64,000 nucleotides of DNA from an uncultured Caulobacter sp. (GTDB taxonomy: Bacteria; Pseudomonadota; Alphaproteobacteria; Caulobacterales; Caulobacteraceae), in the NCBI GenBank assembly GCA_913776195.1, contig CAJYMH010000006.1:186001-250000 (forward strand), read 5' to 3'. Position 1 is the first letter of the stretch, and each line of letters starts with the position of its first letter. The position numbers and the translations under genes are program-made. This document shows positions 1-10,078 of this stretch, one piece after another. Below the pieces are notes generated by a model that did not search any database, was not told the origin of the DNA, and saw only the letters and a program-made list of their open reading frames with translations.

Positions 1-2
1 AC

Positions 3-1040
3 ACCCCGGCCAAGGCCTTCTACGGCGTGGACCAGGACGTGGATGCCTTCTCGCGCGCCATCCAGCGCTATGTGACCACCACCGGCCGCTGGGCCTCCCC
101 GAAGTACATCTTCGGTGAAAGCTACGGCACGCTGCGCGCCGGCGCCCTGGCCAATAAGCTGCAGGAAAGCGGCATGGCGCTGAACGGCGTCATCCTGCTG
201 TCCTCGATCATGAACTACGGCGTGCGTCAGCCGGGCTACGATCAGAACCACCTGACCCTGTTCCCGACCTATGCGGCGACGGCCTGGTATCATAACCGCG
301 TCCAGAACCGTCCGGCCGACCTGGCGACCTTCGTCCAGCAAGCCCGCGAATTCACCAGCGGCCGCTACGCCGCCGCCCTGGCCAAGGGCGACACCATCTC
401 CGCCGAGGAGAAGGTCGCCGTCGCCAACGAGATGTCGAAGTTCATCGGCATTTCTCCGCAGTTCATCCTGAACAGCAACCTGCGCGTGGACCTCGGCCGC
501 TTCCGCAAGGAGCTGCTGCGTGACCAGCGCCTGACGGTCGGCCGTCTCGACAGCCGTTATCGCGGCGTGGACGTGGACGCCGGCGGCGCCGCTCCCGAGG
601 GCGACATCGCCAACGACGCCATCACCGGCGCCTACGGCGGCATGGTGCGCGACTACGTCAACAACACGATCGGCTACAAGACCGACCTCGACTACCGCCT
701 GTCGGCCCGTGACGCGGGCGGCTTCGACTGGGACTGGAAGCACCGCGCTCCGGGTCAGGGCTTCGGCGCCCAGACCACCCCGAACACCGCCGTCGACCTG
801 TCTCTGGCCATGCGCAGCAACCCGCACCTCAAGGTGTTGGCGCTGAACGGCTACTACGACATGGCCACGCCGTTCTACGGCCTGGAGTACGACGTCTCGC
901 ACATGATGCTCGAACCGGCTCAGCGTAAGAACGTCGAGCTGACCTACTACCCGTCGGGTCACATGATCTATCTGAACCCGGAAGCCATGAAGACCATGCA
1001 CGAGGACGTCGTGCGCTGGTACCGCCAGTCGGCCCGCTAA
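3..1040 (+). CDS. S10 family serine carboxypeptidase-like peptidase, 5' end outside window
   Basis: Open frame runs in from window start; YIFGESYGTLRAGALANKLQ resembles the S10 GESYG nucleophile region; late GHMIY His region. Confidence 0.8.
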   Translation, partial: TPAKAFYGVDQDVDAFSRAIQRYVTTTGRWASPKYIFGESYGTLRAGALANKLQESGMALNGVILLSSIMNYGVRQPGYDQNHLTLFPTYAATAWYHNRVQNRPADLATFVQQAREFTSGRYAAALAKGDTISAEEKVAVANEMSKFIGISPQFILNSNLRVDLGRFRKELLRDQRLTVGRLDSRYRGVDVDAGGAAPEGDIANDAITGAYGGMVRDYVNNTIGYKTDLDYRLSARDAGGFDWDWKHRAPGQGFGAQTTPNTAVDLSLAMRSNPHLKVLALNGYYDMATPFYGLEYDVSHMMLEPAQRKNVELTYYPSGHMIYLNPEAMKTMHEDVVRWYRQSAR

Positions 1041-1062
1041 GAGCTCAGGACCGACTGAACTT

Positions 1063-1097
1063 AACGCCCGGCTGGCCCTCTCCAGCCGGGCGTTTTT
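1063..1097. terminator. Rho-independent terminator between convergent genes
   Basis: cgcccggctgg-ccctct-ccagccgggcg followed by ttttt. Confidence 0.85.
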
Positions 1098-2026
1098 CAT
1101 TGATCGGGGGTGCTGACCGCGAACCCCTGCTGGCGCAGCCGGTCCAGCACGCCGTTCTGGCTGAGCAGGGAGCGCAGACCCATCAACGCCACGCTGTGCC
1201 CAGGCGTCTTCAACGCCCAGGCGATGGCCGCCGCCTGATCGGCGTTGGCCTTGTTCAGCTGGTCCGCCATGCCGGGCAAGCCGTTGATGCACAGGTCATA
1301 ACCCCGGCGGCCGTCCACAGCGGCGCGCACATTCCCCTGCGCCCAGGCTCGCGCCGTGGCCTCGAAAGCGGATGGGCCCGCCTCCACCTCGTCCAGCGCC
1401 ACTTCCAGGCATGTCTGGCCGATACTGTCAGGGGCGGCCATCACCGCGCGCCCCAGAACCACCGCTTCATAAGTCGCCGCCCTTGCGCTCTTCAACTTCG
1501 CCTTCTTCGCCGCCTTGATCACGGCGGCATGCGGCTGCGAGGGGTCAATACGCGTGACCTTGCGGTTGTCGGACAGCAGCATCAGCGCCCCGGCCACCGG
1601 CTTCCATTCCAGATACCGATCGCTCTTCCTGTCCAGCCGCGCCGACGCCGCGTCCACGCGCGTCTGCAAGGCGGATGGGAGGGGAGCCACGTCGCGGCGC
1701 GCCTGTTTGCGCAGGGCCAGCAGCCCGCCGATATCACCCAGCCCGGCCGTCGCGGCCGCCGGCAGGATCAGCTGGTTCGCCCCTTCCAGCCGGCGCTTCA
1801 GGATTGTCTGGTCCCAGGTCAGCCCCTTGGGAAGAGCGTTGGGCGCACCCAGCACATAGACCGTGCTGTCGCCATCCGTGACTTTCCACCAGGCCGGCCC
1901 AGGCAGACGCGCCTCGACGATCAGTTCGTCCAGCAGCACGGCTTCGGGATCGATAAGCTCATCCGCCCGGCTCAGGGTCGGAGCGAGGCACAGGGCCATG
2001 ACGAGGCCCGCAATCAATCGACGCAC
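1097..2026 (-). CDS. TraB/GumN family protein, secreted
   Basis: Signal peptide; [22 protein letters not shown] motif typical of TraB/GumN. Confidence 0.75.
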   Translation of the reverse strand: MRRLIAGLVMALCLAPTLSRADELIDPEAVLLDELIVEARLPGPAWWKVTDGDSTVYVLGAPNALPKGLTWDQTILKRRLEGANQLILPAAATAGLGDIGGLLALRKQARRDVAPLPSALQTRVDAASARLDRKSDRYLEWKPVAGALMLLSDNRKVTRIDPSQPHAAVIKAAKKAKLKSARAATYEAVVLGRAVMAAPDSIGQTCLEVALDEVEAGPSAFEATARAWAQGNVRAAVDGRRGYDLCINGLPGMADQLNKANADQAAAIAWALKTPGHSVALMGLRSLLSQNGVLDRLRQQGFAVSTPDQ

Positions 2027-2094
2027 AGGTTGGTCTCCACGGAGCCCCCGCCCCGGAATCGACCTATATTGATCAGCTTGGAACGAGCTTGACC

Positions 2095-3963
2095 ATGCCC
2101 ATCCGCCGCCTCCCGCCCGAGACCGTCAACCGCATCGCCGCCGGCGAGGTGGTCGAACGCCCGGCCAGCGCCATCAAGGAGCTGGTGGAGAACGCCCTCG
2201 ACGCCGGCTCCACCCGCGTGGAGATCGAGGCGCATGGCGGCGGCCTGACCCGCATCCTGGTGGCCGACGACGGCTGCGGCCTGTCGCCGGACGAGCTGCT
2301 GCTGGCGGTTGAGCGTCACGCCACCTCCAAGCTGGCGCCGCAGGATGACGGCACCTGGGACCTGTTGCGCATCGCCACCCTGGGCTTCCGGGGCGAGGCC
2401 CTGCCCTCCATAGGCTCCGTCGCGCGCCTGTCGATCACCTCCCGCGCCAAGGGCGCGTCAGACGCCCACAGCCTGCTGGTCGAGGGCGGCGCCATGGGCG
2501 CGCCCGCGCCGGCCCCCTTCCCCGGCCCGCACGGCGCCCGTGTGGAGGTCCGCGACCTGTTCTACGCCACCCCCGCCCGCCTGAAATTCATGAAGTCCGA
2601 GCGGGCGGAGGCCATGGCCATCGCCGAGGAGATCAAGCGCCAGGCCATGGCGCACGAGGCGGTGGGCTTCACCCTCGATCTCGATGGCAAGCGCGTCCTG
2701 CGCCTGAGCGCGGAGCATCCTGGCCCGGACGGCCGCCTGGCCCGCCTAGCCGCCGTGCTGGGCCGCGACTTCCAGGACAACGCCATTCTGATCGACCAGG
2801 AACGCGAGGGCGTGCGCCTGACGGGCTTCGCCGGCCTGCCCACCTATTCGCGCGGAAACGCCGCCCACCAGTACCTGTTCGTCAACGGCCGCCCGGTCCG
2901 CGACCGGCTGCTGCAAGGCGCCCTGCGCGCGGCCTATGCCGACTATCTGGCCCGCGACCGCCACCCGACGGCCGCCCTTTATCTGGAGCTCGACCCGACC
3001 CAGGTGGACGTCAACGTTCACCCCGCCAAGGCGGAGGTCCGCTTCCGTGATCCAGCCCTGGTGCGCGGCCTGCTGATCGGCGCCCTGCGTCACAGCCTCG
3101 CCGCCGCCGGCCATCGCGCCTCGACCACCGTGGCGGCCTCCGCCCTCAGCGGCTTCCGCCCGCAGAGCAGCCCCCCATCCTACGCGCCCTCCCCCGCCGG
3201 CTTCTCGGCCTGGGGGGCGGGCGGCTGGACGCCGTCGCCGCAGCCCTCGCCCCAGATCCTGCCCGGCCTGACCCAGGTCTCGGCCCGCGTGGAGACCAGC
3301 TTCGGCGAGGTGCTGGAGCAGGCCGTCGCCTACGCCGATCAGCCGACCTCGGCCTCGCACCCAGGCCATGTGGACCTGATCGATCATCCGCTCGGCGCCG
3401 CCCGGGCCCAGCTGCACGAGACCTATGTGGTCGCCCAGACCCGCGACGGCATCGTCATCGTCGATCAGCACGCCGCCCATGAGCGCCTGGTCTATGAGCG
3501 CATGAAGGTCGAGATGGCCGGCGGCGGCGTCGCCCGCCAAGCCCTGCTGCTGCCCGAGGTGGTGGAGCTCGATCCCGCCGAGGCCGAACGCGTAGTCGCC
3601 AAGGCCGACGAGCTGGCCGAAATGGGCCTGATCGTCGAAGGCTTTGGACCCGGCGCCGTGCTGGTGCGCGAGACCCCGGCCTTGCTGGGCGAGACCGACG
3701 CCGGCGCCCTGATCCGCGACATCGCCGACGACCTGTCCGAGAACGGCCAGGCCCTGGCCCTCAAGGAGCGCATGGCCGAGGTCTGCGGCACCATGGCCTG
3801 CCACGGCTCCATCCGCGCCGGCCGCCGCCTCACCGGCGAGGAGATGAACGCCCTCCTGCGCCAGATGGAGGCCACCCCCCACTCCGGCCAATGCAACCAC
3901 GGCCGCCCGACCTATGTGGAGCTGAAGCTCGCGGACATCGAGCGACTGTTCGGGAGAAGGTAG
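2095..3963 (+). CDS. mutL: DNA mismatch repair protein MutL
   Basis: [45 protein letters not shown]-terminal [12 protein letters not shown] and CNHGRPT. Confidence 0.97.
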   Translation: MPIRRLPPETVNRIAAGEVVERPASAIKELVENALDAGSTRVEIEAHGGGLTRILVADDGCGLSPDELLLAVERHATSKLAPQDDGTWDLLRIATLGFRGEALPSIGSVARLSITSRAKGASDAHSLLVEGGAMGAPAPAPFPGPHGARVEVRDLFYATPARLKFMKSERAEAMAIAEEIKRQAMAHEAVGFTLDLDGKRVLRLSAEHPGPDGRLARLAAVLGRDFQDNAILIDQEREGVRLTGFAGLPTYSRGNAAHQYLFVNGRPVRDRLLQGALRAAYADYLARDRHPTAALYLELDPTQVDVNVHPAKAEVRFRDPALVRGLLIGALRHSLAAAGHRASTTVAASALSGFRPQSSPPSYAPSPAGFSAWGAGGWTPSPQPSPQILPGLTQVSARVETSFGEVLEQAVAYADQPTSASHPGHVDLIDHPLGAARAQLHETYVVAQTRDGIVIVDQHAAHERLVYERMKVEMAGGGVARQALLLPEVVELDPAEAERVVAKADELAEMGLIVEGFGPGAVLVRETPALLGETDAGALIRDIADDLSENGQALALKERMAEVCGTMACHGSIRAGRRLTGEEMNALLRQMEATPHSGQCNHGRPTYVELKLADIERLFGRR

Positions 3964-3969
3964 CGCGAT

Positions 3970-4085
3970 CTAAAATCCTCCCCCTTTGGGGGAGGGGGCC
4001 CAGGGGGCCGGAGGGGGTTCTGCTGAGTCAGCAAAGTCCCCCTCCACCGCTTCGCGGTCCCCCTCCCCCGGCGGGGGAGGATCTT
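3970..4085. repeat. Composite intergenic dyad element, copy A
   Basis: cctcccccttt-gggggagg arms, tgctgagtcagca centre, mirrored ccccctccaccgcttcgcggtccccctcccccggcgggggagg; related to 59585-59692. Confidence 0.7.
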
Positions 4086-4092
4086 GGCGCCC

Positions 4093-4860
4093 TTACAACC
4101 GCTCCTCCGCATACGCCTCCATCGCCGCGCCCATGTACTCCGTCAGCCCCGGCGCCAGCGCCTCATAGCGCGCCGTGAAGTCCGGGTGCTCGGCGTACAT
4201 CCGGCCCAGGCCGATAAAGGCTTCGCGGGTCGGCGGCTTGGGCCAGGTGCGGGTGATCATGGCGTGGTGGCGGGCCATCAGGGCCGTCACCGCCGCGCTG
4301 TCCACGGACAGGCCGTCGCGCAAGGCCTGGGCCATGGCCGCCTCGATCTCTTCCACCTCGGCCTTGAGGCTGGCGTAGTCGGCCTTGCCCCAGCCGCTCA
4401 TCTTCACCCGCGCGCCGTCGATAACCGCGGCGGCGCCCTCGTAGCGATCGGCGACCCAGGCCTCGTACTCGGCCTGCTTTTCGGGCGCGAAGCCCATGTA
4501 GAGGTTCTTGTCGTCCATATCCGTCTCTCCTTCGATGGAGGCGATGGTCTCGTCCAAGGTGCGCAGGAGGCGGCCGTACCGCTCGGCCTTGGCGGCCAGG
4601 ACCGGGCGCTGGGCTTTCAAGGTCGCCGCGCGATCGAACTCCGCAGCGTCCAGCAGGCGGCCGATAGCCGCCAGCGGCATCTCAAGCTCCCGGTGCAACA
4701 GGATCTGCTGCAGGCGCAACAGCTATTCTCGCCCGTACCAGCGGTAACCGTTCTCTCCCACGCGCGCCGGCTTGAGCAGGCCGATCTCGTCATAGTGGTG
4801 CAGCGTGCGGACAGAGACGCCCGACATCCTCGCCACCTGCTTGACCGTGTGCTCGCTCAT
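4093..4860 (-). pseudogene. MerR family regulator with TipAS domain, interrupted by in-frame TAG at 4723-4725
   Basis: Minus strand from ATG at 4860: MSEHTVKQVARMSGVSVRTLHHYDEIGLLKPARVGENGYRWYGRE*LLRLQQILLHRELEMPL..., continuing in the same frame to 4093. Confidence 0.8.
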
Positions 4861-4895
4861 GACCTTCTCGCCGTGTTGACGGACAAGGTGATCAG

Positions 4896-4918
4896 CCCTC
4901 ACGTCGCGTGAGGGTCAA
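4896..4918 (-). promoter_or_regulatory. MerR/TipA-type operator-promoter upstream of the interrupted regulator
   Basis: Perfect dyad ccctcacg-tcg-cgtgaggg (4896-4914) with minus-strand TTGACC adjacent. Confidence 0.6.
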
Positions 4919-5140
4919 GCATCGCCGCAACTCGAGCGCTCCGCCGAGGCCGTGGTGGTGATCTGGGACGACTGATCTGCTAGGCTGAGGTCTCCTGATC
5001 GAGGATGCCTTATGTCTTCCGCCCAAGAGGCCCGAGCTTAGGGACTGTCCGCCGAAAGGCCTGACGGTCCCGCGAGCCCCCTGACCGCCCGTCGCTGATC
5101 TCAGCGGCGAGATCCGTCATGCCTCTTCGGAAGATCTCAA

Positions 5141-5416
5141 TTGAACATCTCCAAGCCGCAGCAAAGAACGCTGCACGCGCTCGCCCAAGGCGGACGCATC
5201 CAACTCGCGCGCGACGACCGTGGCGCCGTCATCGACGCCGAATGCCTCAGCCATGAAGGCTGGCGTCTCGGCGACTGCGACCTCGCCGTCTTCAACACCC
5301 TGAAGAAACGGGGCCTGATCGCCAGCCACGGCGGCCAGCCCTACCGCATCACGCGGGAAGGCCTGCGCCGGCTGCGATCGCAACTCGACAACCGGGTCTC
5401 GGCCAAGCGCTGGTGA
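5141..5416 (+). CDS. yjhX: YjhX family toxin-like protein, TTG start
   Basis: [21 protein letters not shown]... and [22 protein letters not shown] resemble YjhX/UPF0386. Confidence 0.8.
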   Translation: MNISKPQQRTLHALAQGGRIQLARDDRGAVIDAECLSHEGWRLGDCDLAVFNTLKKRGLIASHGGQPYRITREGLRRLRSQLDNRVSAKRW

Positions 5417-5487
5417 TCTTAAACCGCCCGCCGATGCAACCCGTCGGCGGGCGGCGCGATCTATGCTGACCCCGTCAGGAGCATTCC

Positions 5488-5910
5488 ATGCAGCAACAGG
5501 TCGCGGTCATAACCCTGGGCGTCGCCGATCTCGCCCGCTCTCGCCGGTTCTACGGCGAGGGGTTCGGCTGGTCGCCAGCCTTCGAGAACGAGGAGATCAT
5601 CTTCTACCAGATGAACGGCTTTGTACTTGGGACCTGGCTGAAAGCTCCGCTGGAGCTGGACATGCAGCGCCGCTGCAACTCCGCGTCCGCCCCGATCGCC
5701 CTGGCGCACAATGTCGTCTCGGAGGCTGAGGTCCAGCCCCTGCTCGACCAACTCGTCGCCCATGGCGGATTGCAGCTTCGCCTCGGCGACGCCCCGCCCC
5801 ATGGCGGCTTTCGAGGTTATGTCCAGGATCCGGACGGCCACGCCTGGGAGATCGCCTGGAACCCTGCCTGGCCGATCAGCCCTGAAGGCTATGTGAAGTT
5901 CGCGCTCTGA
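5488..5910 (+). CDS. VOC (glyoxalase/bleomycin resistance) family protein
   Basis: VAVITLGVADLARSRRFYGEGFGW and YVQDPDGHAWEIAWNP. Confidence 0.85.
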   Translation: MQQQVAVITLGVADLARSRRFYGEGFGWSPAFENEEIIFYQMNGFVLGTWLKAPLELDMQRRCNSASAPIALAHNVVSEAEVQPLLDQLVAHGGLQLRLGDAPPHGGFRGYVQDPDGHAWEIAWNPAWPISPEGYVKFAL

Positions 5911-5919
5911 GGCGGCGGC

Positions 5920-6642
5920 CTAGAAGGGGATCGGCGCTCCGTCCCAGGCGATCAGCCGGCCGCTGCTCTGGCTATCGGCCCGATCGATCACCTCGAGCAG
6001 ACGCGCGGCGCTGTGTGCGGGGGTGAACAGCTTCTCCGCCGCCACGCCCGCTTGGAACGGTCGGCTCAAGCCCGTATCCACTGTTCCGGGATGCAGGGTC
6101 AGCAGCACGGCTTCGGGCCGCAGGCGGGCGGTCTCGACCGCCATCGTCCGGATCAACTGGTTCAAAGCCGCCTTCGACGCACGATAGGCGTGCCATCCTC
6201 CAAGCCTGTTGTCCTCGATGCTGCCTACCCGCGCCGACAGGGCGGCGAACACGCTCTTTCCAGCCTTGGGCAGAAGCGGCAGGAAGTGCTTGGCCGCCAG
6301 GGCCGGACCGATCGCATTGATCTGGAACGCCTTGGTCAGCATCAGCGGATCGAGGGCGCGCAACGTCTTCTCCGGCGTCAAACCCTCGCCCTGCAGAAGG
6401 CCGCTGGCGATGAAGACCAGCCTTATAGGGGTCTCGCCGTCGACGAGGCGGGCGGCGGCCGCAGCGATGCTGGCCTCGTCCTCGAGATCGATTCGGTCCT
6501 CGACCCGGGCCGCAGAGCGCGACAGGCGCATGACGTCCAGTCCGCAGGCCTCGATCAACTCGGCCACGGCCGCGCCGATCCCGCCCGACGCCCCGACCAC
6601 CACCGCCCGCGCCGGGCGTGGCAGGCTGGCCAGCCCCGTCAT
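5920..6642 (-). CDS. SDR family oxidoreductase
   Basis: VVGASGGIGAAVAEL nucleotide-binding motif; YRASKAALNQLIRT active-site region. Confidence 0.9.
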   Translation of the reverse strand: MTGLASLPRPARAVVVGASGGIGAAVAELIEACGLDVMRLSRSAARVEDRIDLEDEASIAAAAARLVDGETPIRLVFIASGLLQGEGLTPEKTLRALDPLMLTKAFQINAIGPALAAKHFLPLLPKAGKSVFAALSARVGSIEDNRLGGWHAYRASKAALNQLIRTMAVETARLRPEAVLLTLHPGTVDTGLSRPFQAGVAAEKLFTPAHSAARLLEVIDRADSQSSGRLIAWDGAPIPF

Positions 6643-7205
6643 CAGATCGCTCGCAGGAAGAACACCTTGGCCGCGCCATACTTGCGCTCGTCCAAGACCT
6701 CGAAGCCTTCGACCGCGGGGGCGGCTTCGTCGTCGCCCTTTTCCAGCATGGCCACCGCTCCGGGCGCCAGCCAGCCGCCGGACAGCAGGCCGGCCAGAGC
6801 TTTCTCGCCCAGACCCTTGCGATAGGGCGGGTCCAGGAAGGCCAGTTCGAACGGCGCCCCGGCGCTGGCCGGGCGCTGGCCCAGGTCCGTGGCGTCGCGA
6901 CGATGCACGCGAGTGTTCCCGAAAAGGCCGAAGGCGTCGACGTTCTCACGGATCGCCCCACGCGCCGCCTCGTCGGTCTCCACGAACAGGCAGAAGGCCG
7001 CCCCGCGCGAAATCGCCTCGAAGCCCAGCGCCCCCGATCCGGCGAACACGTCGATCACCCGCAGGTCCCGCAGGCCCGGCGACCAGTCGGCATGCTCCAG
7101 GATATTGAACACCGCCTGCCGCGCACGGTCGGAAGTCGGCCGGGTGGCCGAGCCCTCCGGCGCGGCGATGGCCTTGCCGCGGAATGCGCCCGAAACGATC
7201 CGCAT
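6642..7205 (-). CDS. rsmD: 16S rRNA (guanine(966)-N(2))-methyltransferase RsmD
   Basis: MRIVSGAFRGKAIAAPEG...TRPTSDRARQAVFNIL; DVFAGSGALGFEA; FLDPPY. Confidence 0.93.
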   Translation of the reverse strand: MRIVSGAFRGKAIAAPEGSATRPTSDRARQAVFNILEHADWSPGLRDLRVIDVFAGSGALGFEAISRGAAFCLFVETDEAARGAIRENVDAFGLFGNTRVHRRDATDLGQRPASAGAPFELAFLDPPYRKGLGEKALAGLLSGGWLAPGAVAMLEKGDDEAAPAVEGFEVLDERKYGAAKVFFLRAI

Positions 7206-7816
7206 CAGGCGGTCTTGGTTAGGCGGCGCTGGATGGCGTTCGACCCAACCAGCAGCAATGCGGCGACCACGAAGCCCCATGCCGCGCCGCCGGCCAAGCT
7301 GGACAGCAGCAGAGCGCAGATCAGCCCCGGCAGCACGCCGCTGGAGAACAGCACATACAGGCGGGCCGGCAGGCGAATGGCCGGATCGACCAGCTTGCCG
7401 ATGAAGGCCGCATAGGCCCAGCCCACGGCGTGGGCCACGCCGATGGCGGCCACCAGTCCGATATAGAGCAGGCTCGACGAGGCGCTCGGCTTCTCCCACA
7501 GCAGCACCGTGCCTAGCGGCAGCAGGCCAAGCAGGCCCAGCATCAGCAGGTTCAGCACATCCAGAACGCCGTCGGCTCGCAGCAACCGCCCGAACGAGCG
7601 ACGGTGGGCGATCCAGTACACCCCGATGACCGCGAAGCTGACCGCGTAGGCGGTGAGCTTGTGGCCCATCAGACCGAAGAACGCAGCGACGCCCCCGCGC
7701 CACGCCTCCGGCGGATGGATCTCGATCGCCAGCAAGGTGATGGCGATGGCGAAGACCGCGTCCGAAAACAGGATCAGCCGGTGAAGATGTCTCTCGTCTC
7801 TCGCTTCGCTGCTCAT
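7205..7816 (-). CDS. TMEM175 (DUF1211) family membrane protein
   Basis: RLILFSDAVFAIAITLLAIEI signature, multiple TM segments. Confidence 0.85.
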   Translation of the reverse strand: MSSEARDERHLHRLILFSDAVFAIAITLLAIEIHPPEAWRGGVAAFFGLMGHKLTAYAVSFAVIGVYWIAHRRSFGRLLRADGVLDVLNLLMLGLLGLLPLGTVLLWEKPSASSSLLYIGLVAAIGVAHAVGWAYAAFIGKLVDPAIRLPARLYVLFSSGVLPGLICALLLSSLAGGAAWGFVVAALLLVGSNAIQRRLTKTA

Positions 7817-7830
7817 AACACCCCCTCAGG

Positions 7831-9096
7831 TCAGAGCTTCGGTCCCTTGGGACCCGGTTTCTTCGGGCCGCCGCTCTTGGGCGCGTGGCTCGGCTTCTTC
7901 TTCGGCTTCGCCCAGCCGGCCTTGTAGACCGGCTTGTCGGACGAGGCCTCGGCGCCGGCCGCCTTCGGGCGCGGCTTGCGGGTCTTGTCGGCGCGGCGCG
8001 GATCGCTGGTCTCCAGGCCCGGCGCCCGGAACGGCTTCTTGGGACCGCCGGGCTTCGGGCGACCCGGCCCACGCGGACGCTCGTCCTCGTCGCGCGGACG
8101 ACGCGGCGGAAAATCGCGGCCGCCAGGGCCCTTGCGGGGGCGCTCGTCCTCGCCACGACGCGGGCTGCGATCGTCACGACGCCCCTCGGCCTTGTCCTCG
8201 CGCGGCGTACGGCGATCAACCTTGCCGCCGCGACGCGGGGCGGGACCGTCACTTTCGACAGGCGCCGCGCCGCGGTACAGGGGCCGGTCGCCCAGGGGCA
8301 TGGAGCCGGCGGTGATGTGCTCGGCCAGCTGCTCGCGGATCACGCGGGGGCCGACCTCCTCCACCTCGCCCGGCGCCAGGGTCCCCAGCGAGAACGGGCC
8401 ATAGGACAGGCGGATCAGGCGGTTGACCTTCAGGTCAAGAGCTTCCAGCACCCGGCGTACTTCGCGGTTCTTGCCCTCGGCCAAGGTGACGGTGATCCAG
8501 ACGTTGCGGCCGAAGTTCTCCGGCCCCTTGGCCTTGTCCAGCTTCGCCTCGATGGCCCCGTACTTCACGCCCTCAATGGTGATGCCGTTCTTCAGGCGGT
8601 CCAGCTTCTCCTGGGTGGCGTGGCCGAAGGCGCGGGCGCGATAGACGCGCGACCAGCCGTTCGACGGCAGCTCCAGCGCCCGGGTCAGGCCGCCGTCATT
8701 GGTCAGCAGCAGCAGCCCTTCGGAATTCAGGTCGAGGCGCCCGACGGAGATCACCCGTCCGATCTCCTTGGGCAGGGCCTGGAACACCGTCGGCCGCCCC
8801 TTCGGGTCGTTATGTGTGGTCACCAGCCCGACCGGCTTGTGATAGCGGAACACGCGGGTGGGCTCGGCCGAGCCCACCACCACACCGTCCACGGTGAGGA
8901 TGTCGCCCTCGCCCACCTTGACCGCCGGATGGGTCAGGACCACGCCGTTCAGGGCCACGCGGCCGCTCTCGATCAGGCGCTCCACTTCCCGGCGCGAGGC
9001 CACGCCCGCGCGGGCCAAGGCCTTGGCGATGCGTTCGCCGCCTTGACCGTCGCCGGCCTCATCCGTCAGGTGGGGATCGTAGGTTTTCTTGTTCAT
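7831..9096 (-). CDS. RsuA/RluB-type pseudouridine synthase with long basic Pro/Arg/Lys-rich tail
   Basis: S4-like RIAKALARAGVASRREVERLIESGRVALNG; GRLDLNSEGLLLLTNDG; low-complexity C terminus. Confidence 0.9.
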   Translation of the reverse strand: MNKKTYDPHLTDEAGDGQGGERIAKALARAGVASRREVERLIESGRVALNGVVLTHPAVKVGEGDILTVDGVVVGSAEPTRVFRYHKPVGLVTTHNDPKGRPTVFQALPKEIGRVISVGRLDLNSEGLLLLTNDGGLTRALELPSNGWSRVYRARAFGHATQEKLDRLKNGITIEGVKYGAIEAKLDKAKGPENFGRNVWITVTLAEGKNREVRRVLEALDLKVNRLIRLSYGPFSLGTLAPGEVEEVGPRVIREQLAEHITAGSMPLGDRPLYRGAAPVESDGPAPRRGGKVDRRTPREDKAEGRRDDRSPRRGEDERPRKGPGGRDFPPRRPRDEDERPRGPGRPKPGGPKKPFRAPGLETSDPRRADKTRKPRPKAAGAEASSDKPVYKAGWAKPKKKPSHAPKSGGPKKPGPKGPKL

Positions 9097-9149
9097 GTCG
9101 CGTCCTGCTTCGGGCCGGGCGCATCTCACGATGGGCCGTAAAGTCGCAA

Positions 9150-9650
9150 ATGCGCAAAGAACCGCCTGACGATCAAGTCGCCCTGAACGCCGCCATGGGC
9201 CTTGCGCTGGAGCAGGCCCGGGCCGCCGCCGAGCGTGGGGAGACTCCGGTGGGGGCGGTGATCCTCGATCCGATCACGGGGGAGATCGTCGCCGTCGCGG
9301 GCAACGGTCCCATCGGCGCCCACGACCCCACGGCCCACGCCGAGATCGTCGCCATGCGCGCTGCGGCGGAGAAGTTCGGCAACTACCGCCTCACCGACCT
9401 GACCCTGGTGGTGACGCTGGAGCCCTGCGCCATGTGCGCGGGCGCCATCAGCCACGCCCGCATCGGCCGGGTGGTCTATGGAGCCGACGACCCCAAGGGC
9501 GGCGCCGTCGCGCACGGCCCGAAGTTCTTCGAACAGCCCACCTGCCACTGGCGTCCGGCGGTGACCGCCGGACTCATGGCCCAGGAAAGCGCCGACCTGC
9601 TGCGCGGCTTCTTCCGCGCCCGCCGCAAGCCCAAGGGAGACGCCGCATGA
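9150..9650 (+). CDS. tadA: Nucleoside deaminase, probable tRNA-specific adenosine deaminase TadA
   Basis: TAHAEIVAMRAA and EPCAMCAGAISHARI zinc motifs. Confidence 0.85.
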   Translation: MRKEPPDDQVALNAAMGLALEQARAAAERGETPVGAVILDPITGEIVAVAGNGPIGAHDPTAHAEIVAMRAAAEKFGNYRLTDLTLVVTLEPCAMCAGAISHARIGRVVYGADDPKGGAVAHGPKFFEQPTCHWRPAVTAGLMAQESADLLRGFFRARRKPKGDAA

Positions 9651-10078
9651 CCGCTCTCGCCCTCATCGCCCTGCTGGCCGTCGTCCAGCCCGCCAGCGAA
9701 CTGTCCTGGCTGGTGGGCAACTGGACGGAAAAGTCCGCCGAACGTGAGGTGGTGGAGACCTGGGTCGCGCCCGTGAACGGCGTCATGACCGGCAAAAGCA
9801 TCACCACCCGGCTTGGCCGTCCCGACTTTGTCGAAGACATGACGATCACCACCGAACCCGCCGGCCCGACCTTCACCGCCACCATCCCCGGCCAGGCGCC
9901 GACCGCCTTCGTCCGCCAGCCCGGCCCGCCGGGCGAAGCCGTGTTCGAGAACAAGGCCCACGACTTCCCGCAGCGGGTCATCTACCGCCGATGCGGGATC
10001 GACCTGTGCGCCGCCATCGAAGGAACGGTCGCAGGCGAGCTGAAGCGCACCGAGTGGCGCTACCGGCGGGCGCGCTAG
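9647..10078 (+). CDS. Secreted DUF6265-like protein
   Basis: Signal peptide; ELSWLVGNW...; ATGA overlap with tadA. Confidence 0.65.
   Translation: MTALALIALLAVVQPASELSWLVGNWTEKSAEREVVETWVAPVNGVMTGKSITTRLGRPDFVEDMTITTEPAGPTFTATIPGQAPTAFVRQPGPPGEAVFENKAHDFPQRVIYRRCGIDLCAAIEGTVAGELKRTEWRYRRAR

Noticed and set aside
2746-3900. 384-aa minus-strand ORF opposite mutL
   Set aside because: Shadow ORF in a GC-rich conserved gene
4986-5140. Possible structured leader or riboswitch upstream of yjhX
   Set aside because: Only short G/C hairpins such as atctc-agcggc-gagat; no known riboswitch motif matched by eye
6642-8252. 536-aa minus-strand ORF
   Set aside because: Its C-terminal part is RsmD; the extension is an out-of-frame Arg/Pro-rich read of the TMEM175 and pseudouridine synthase genes
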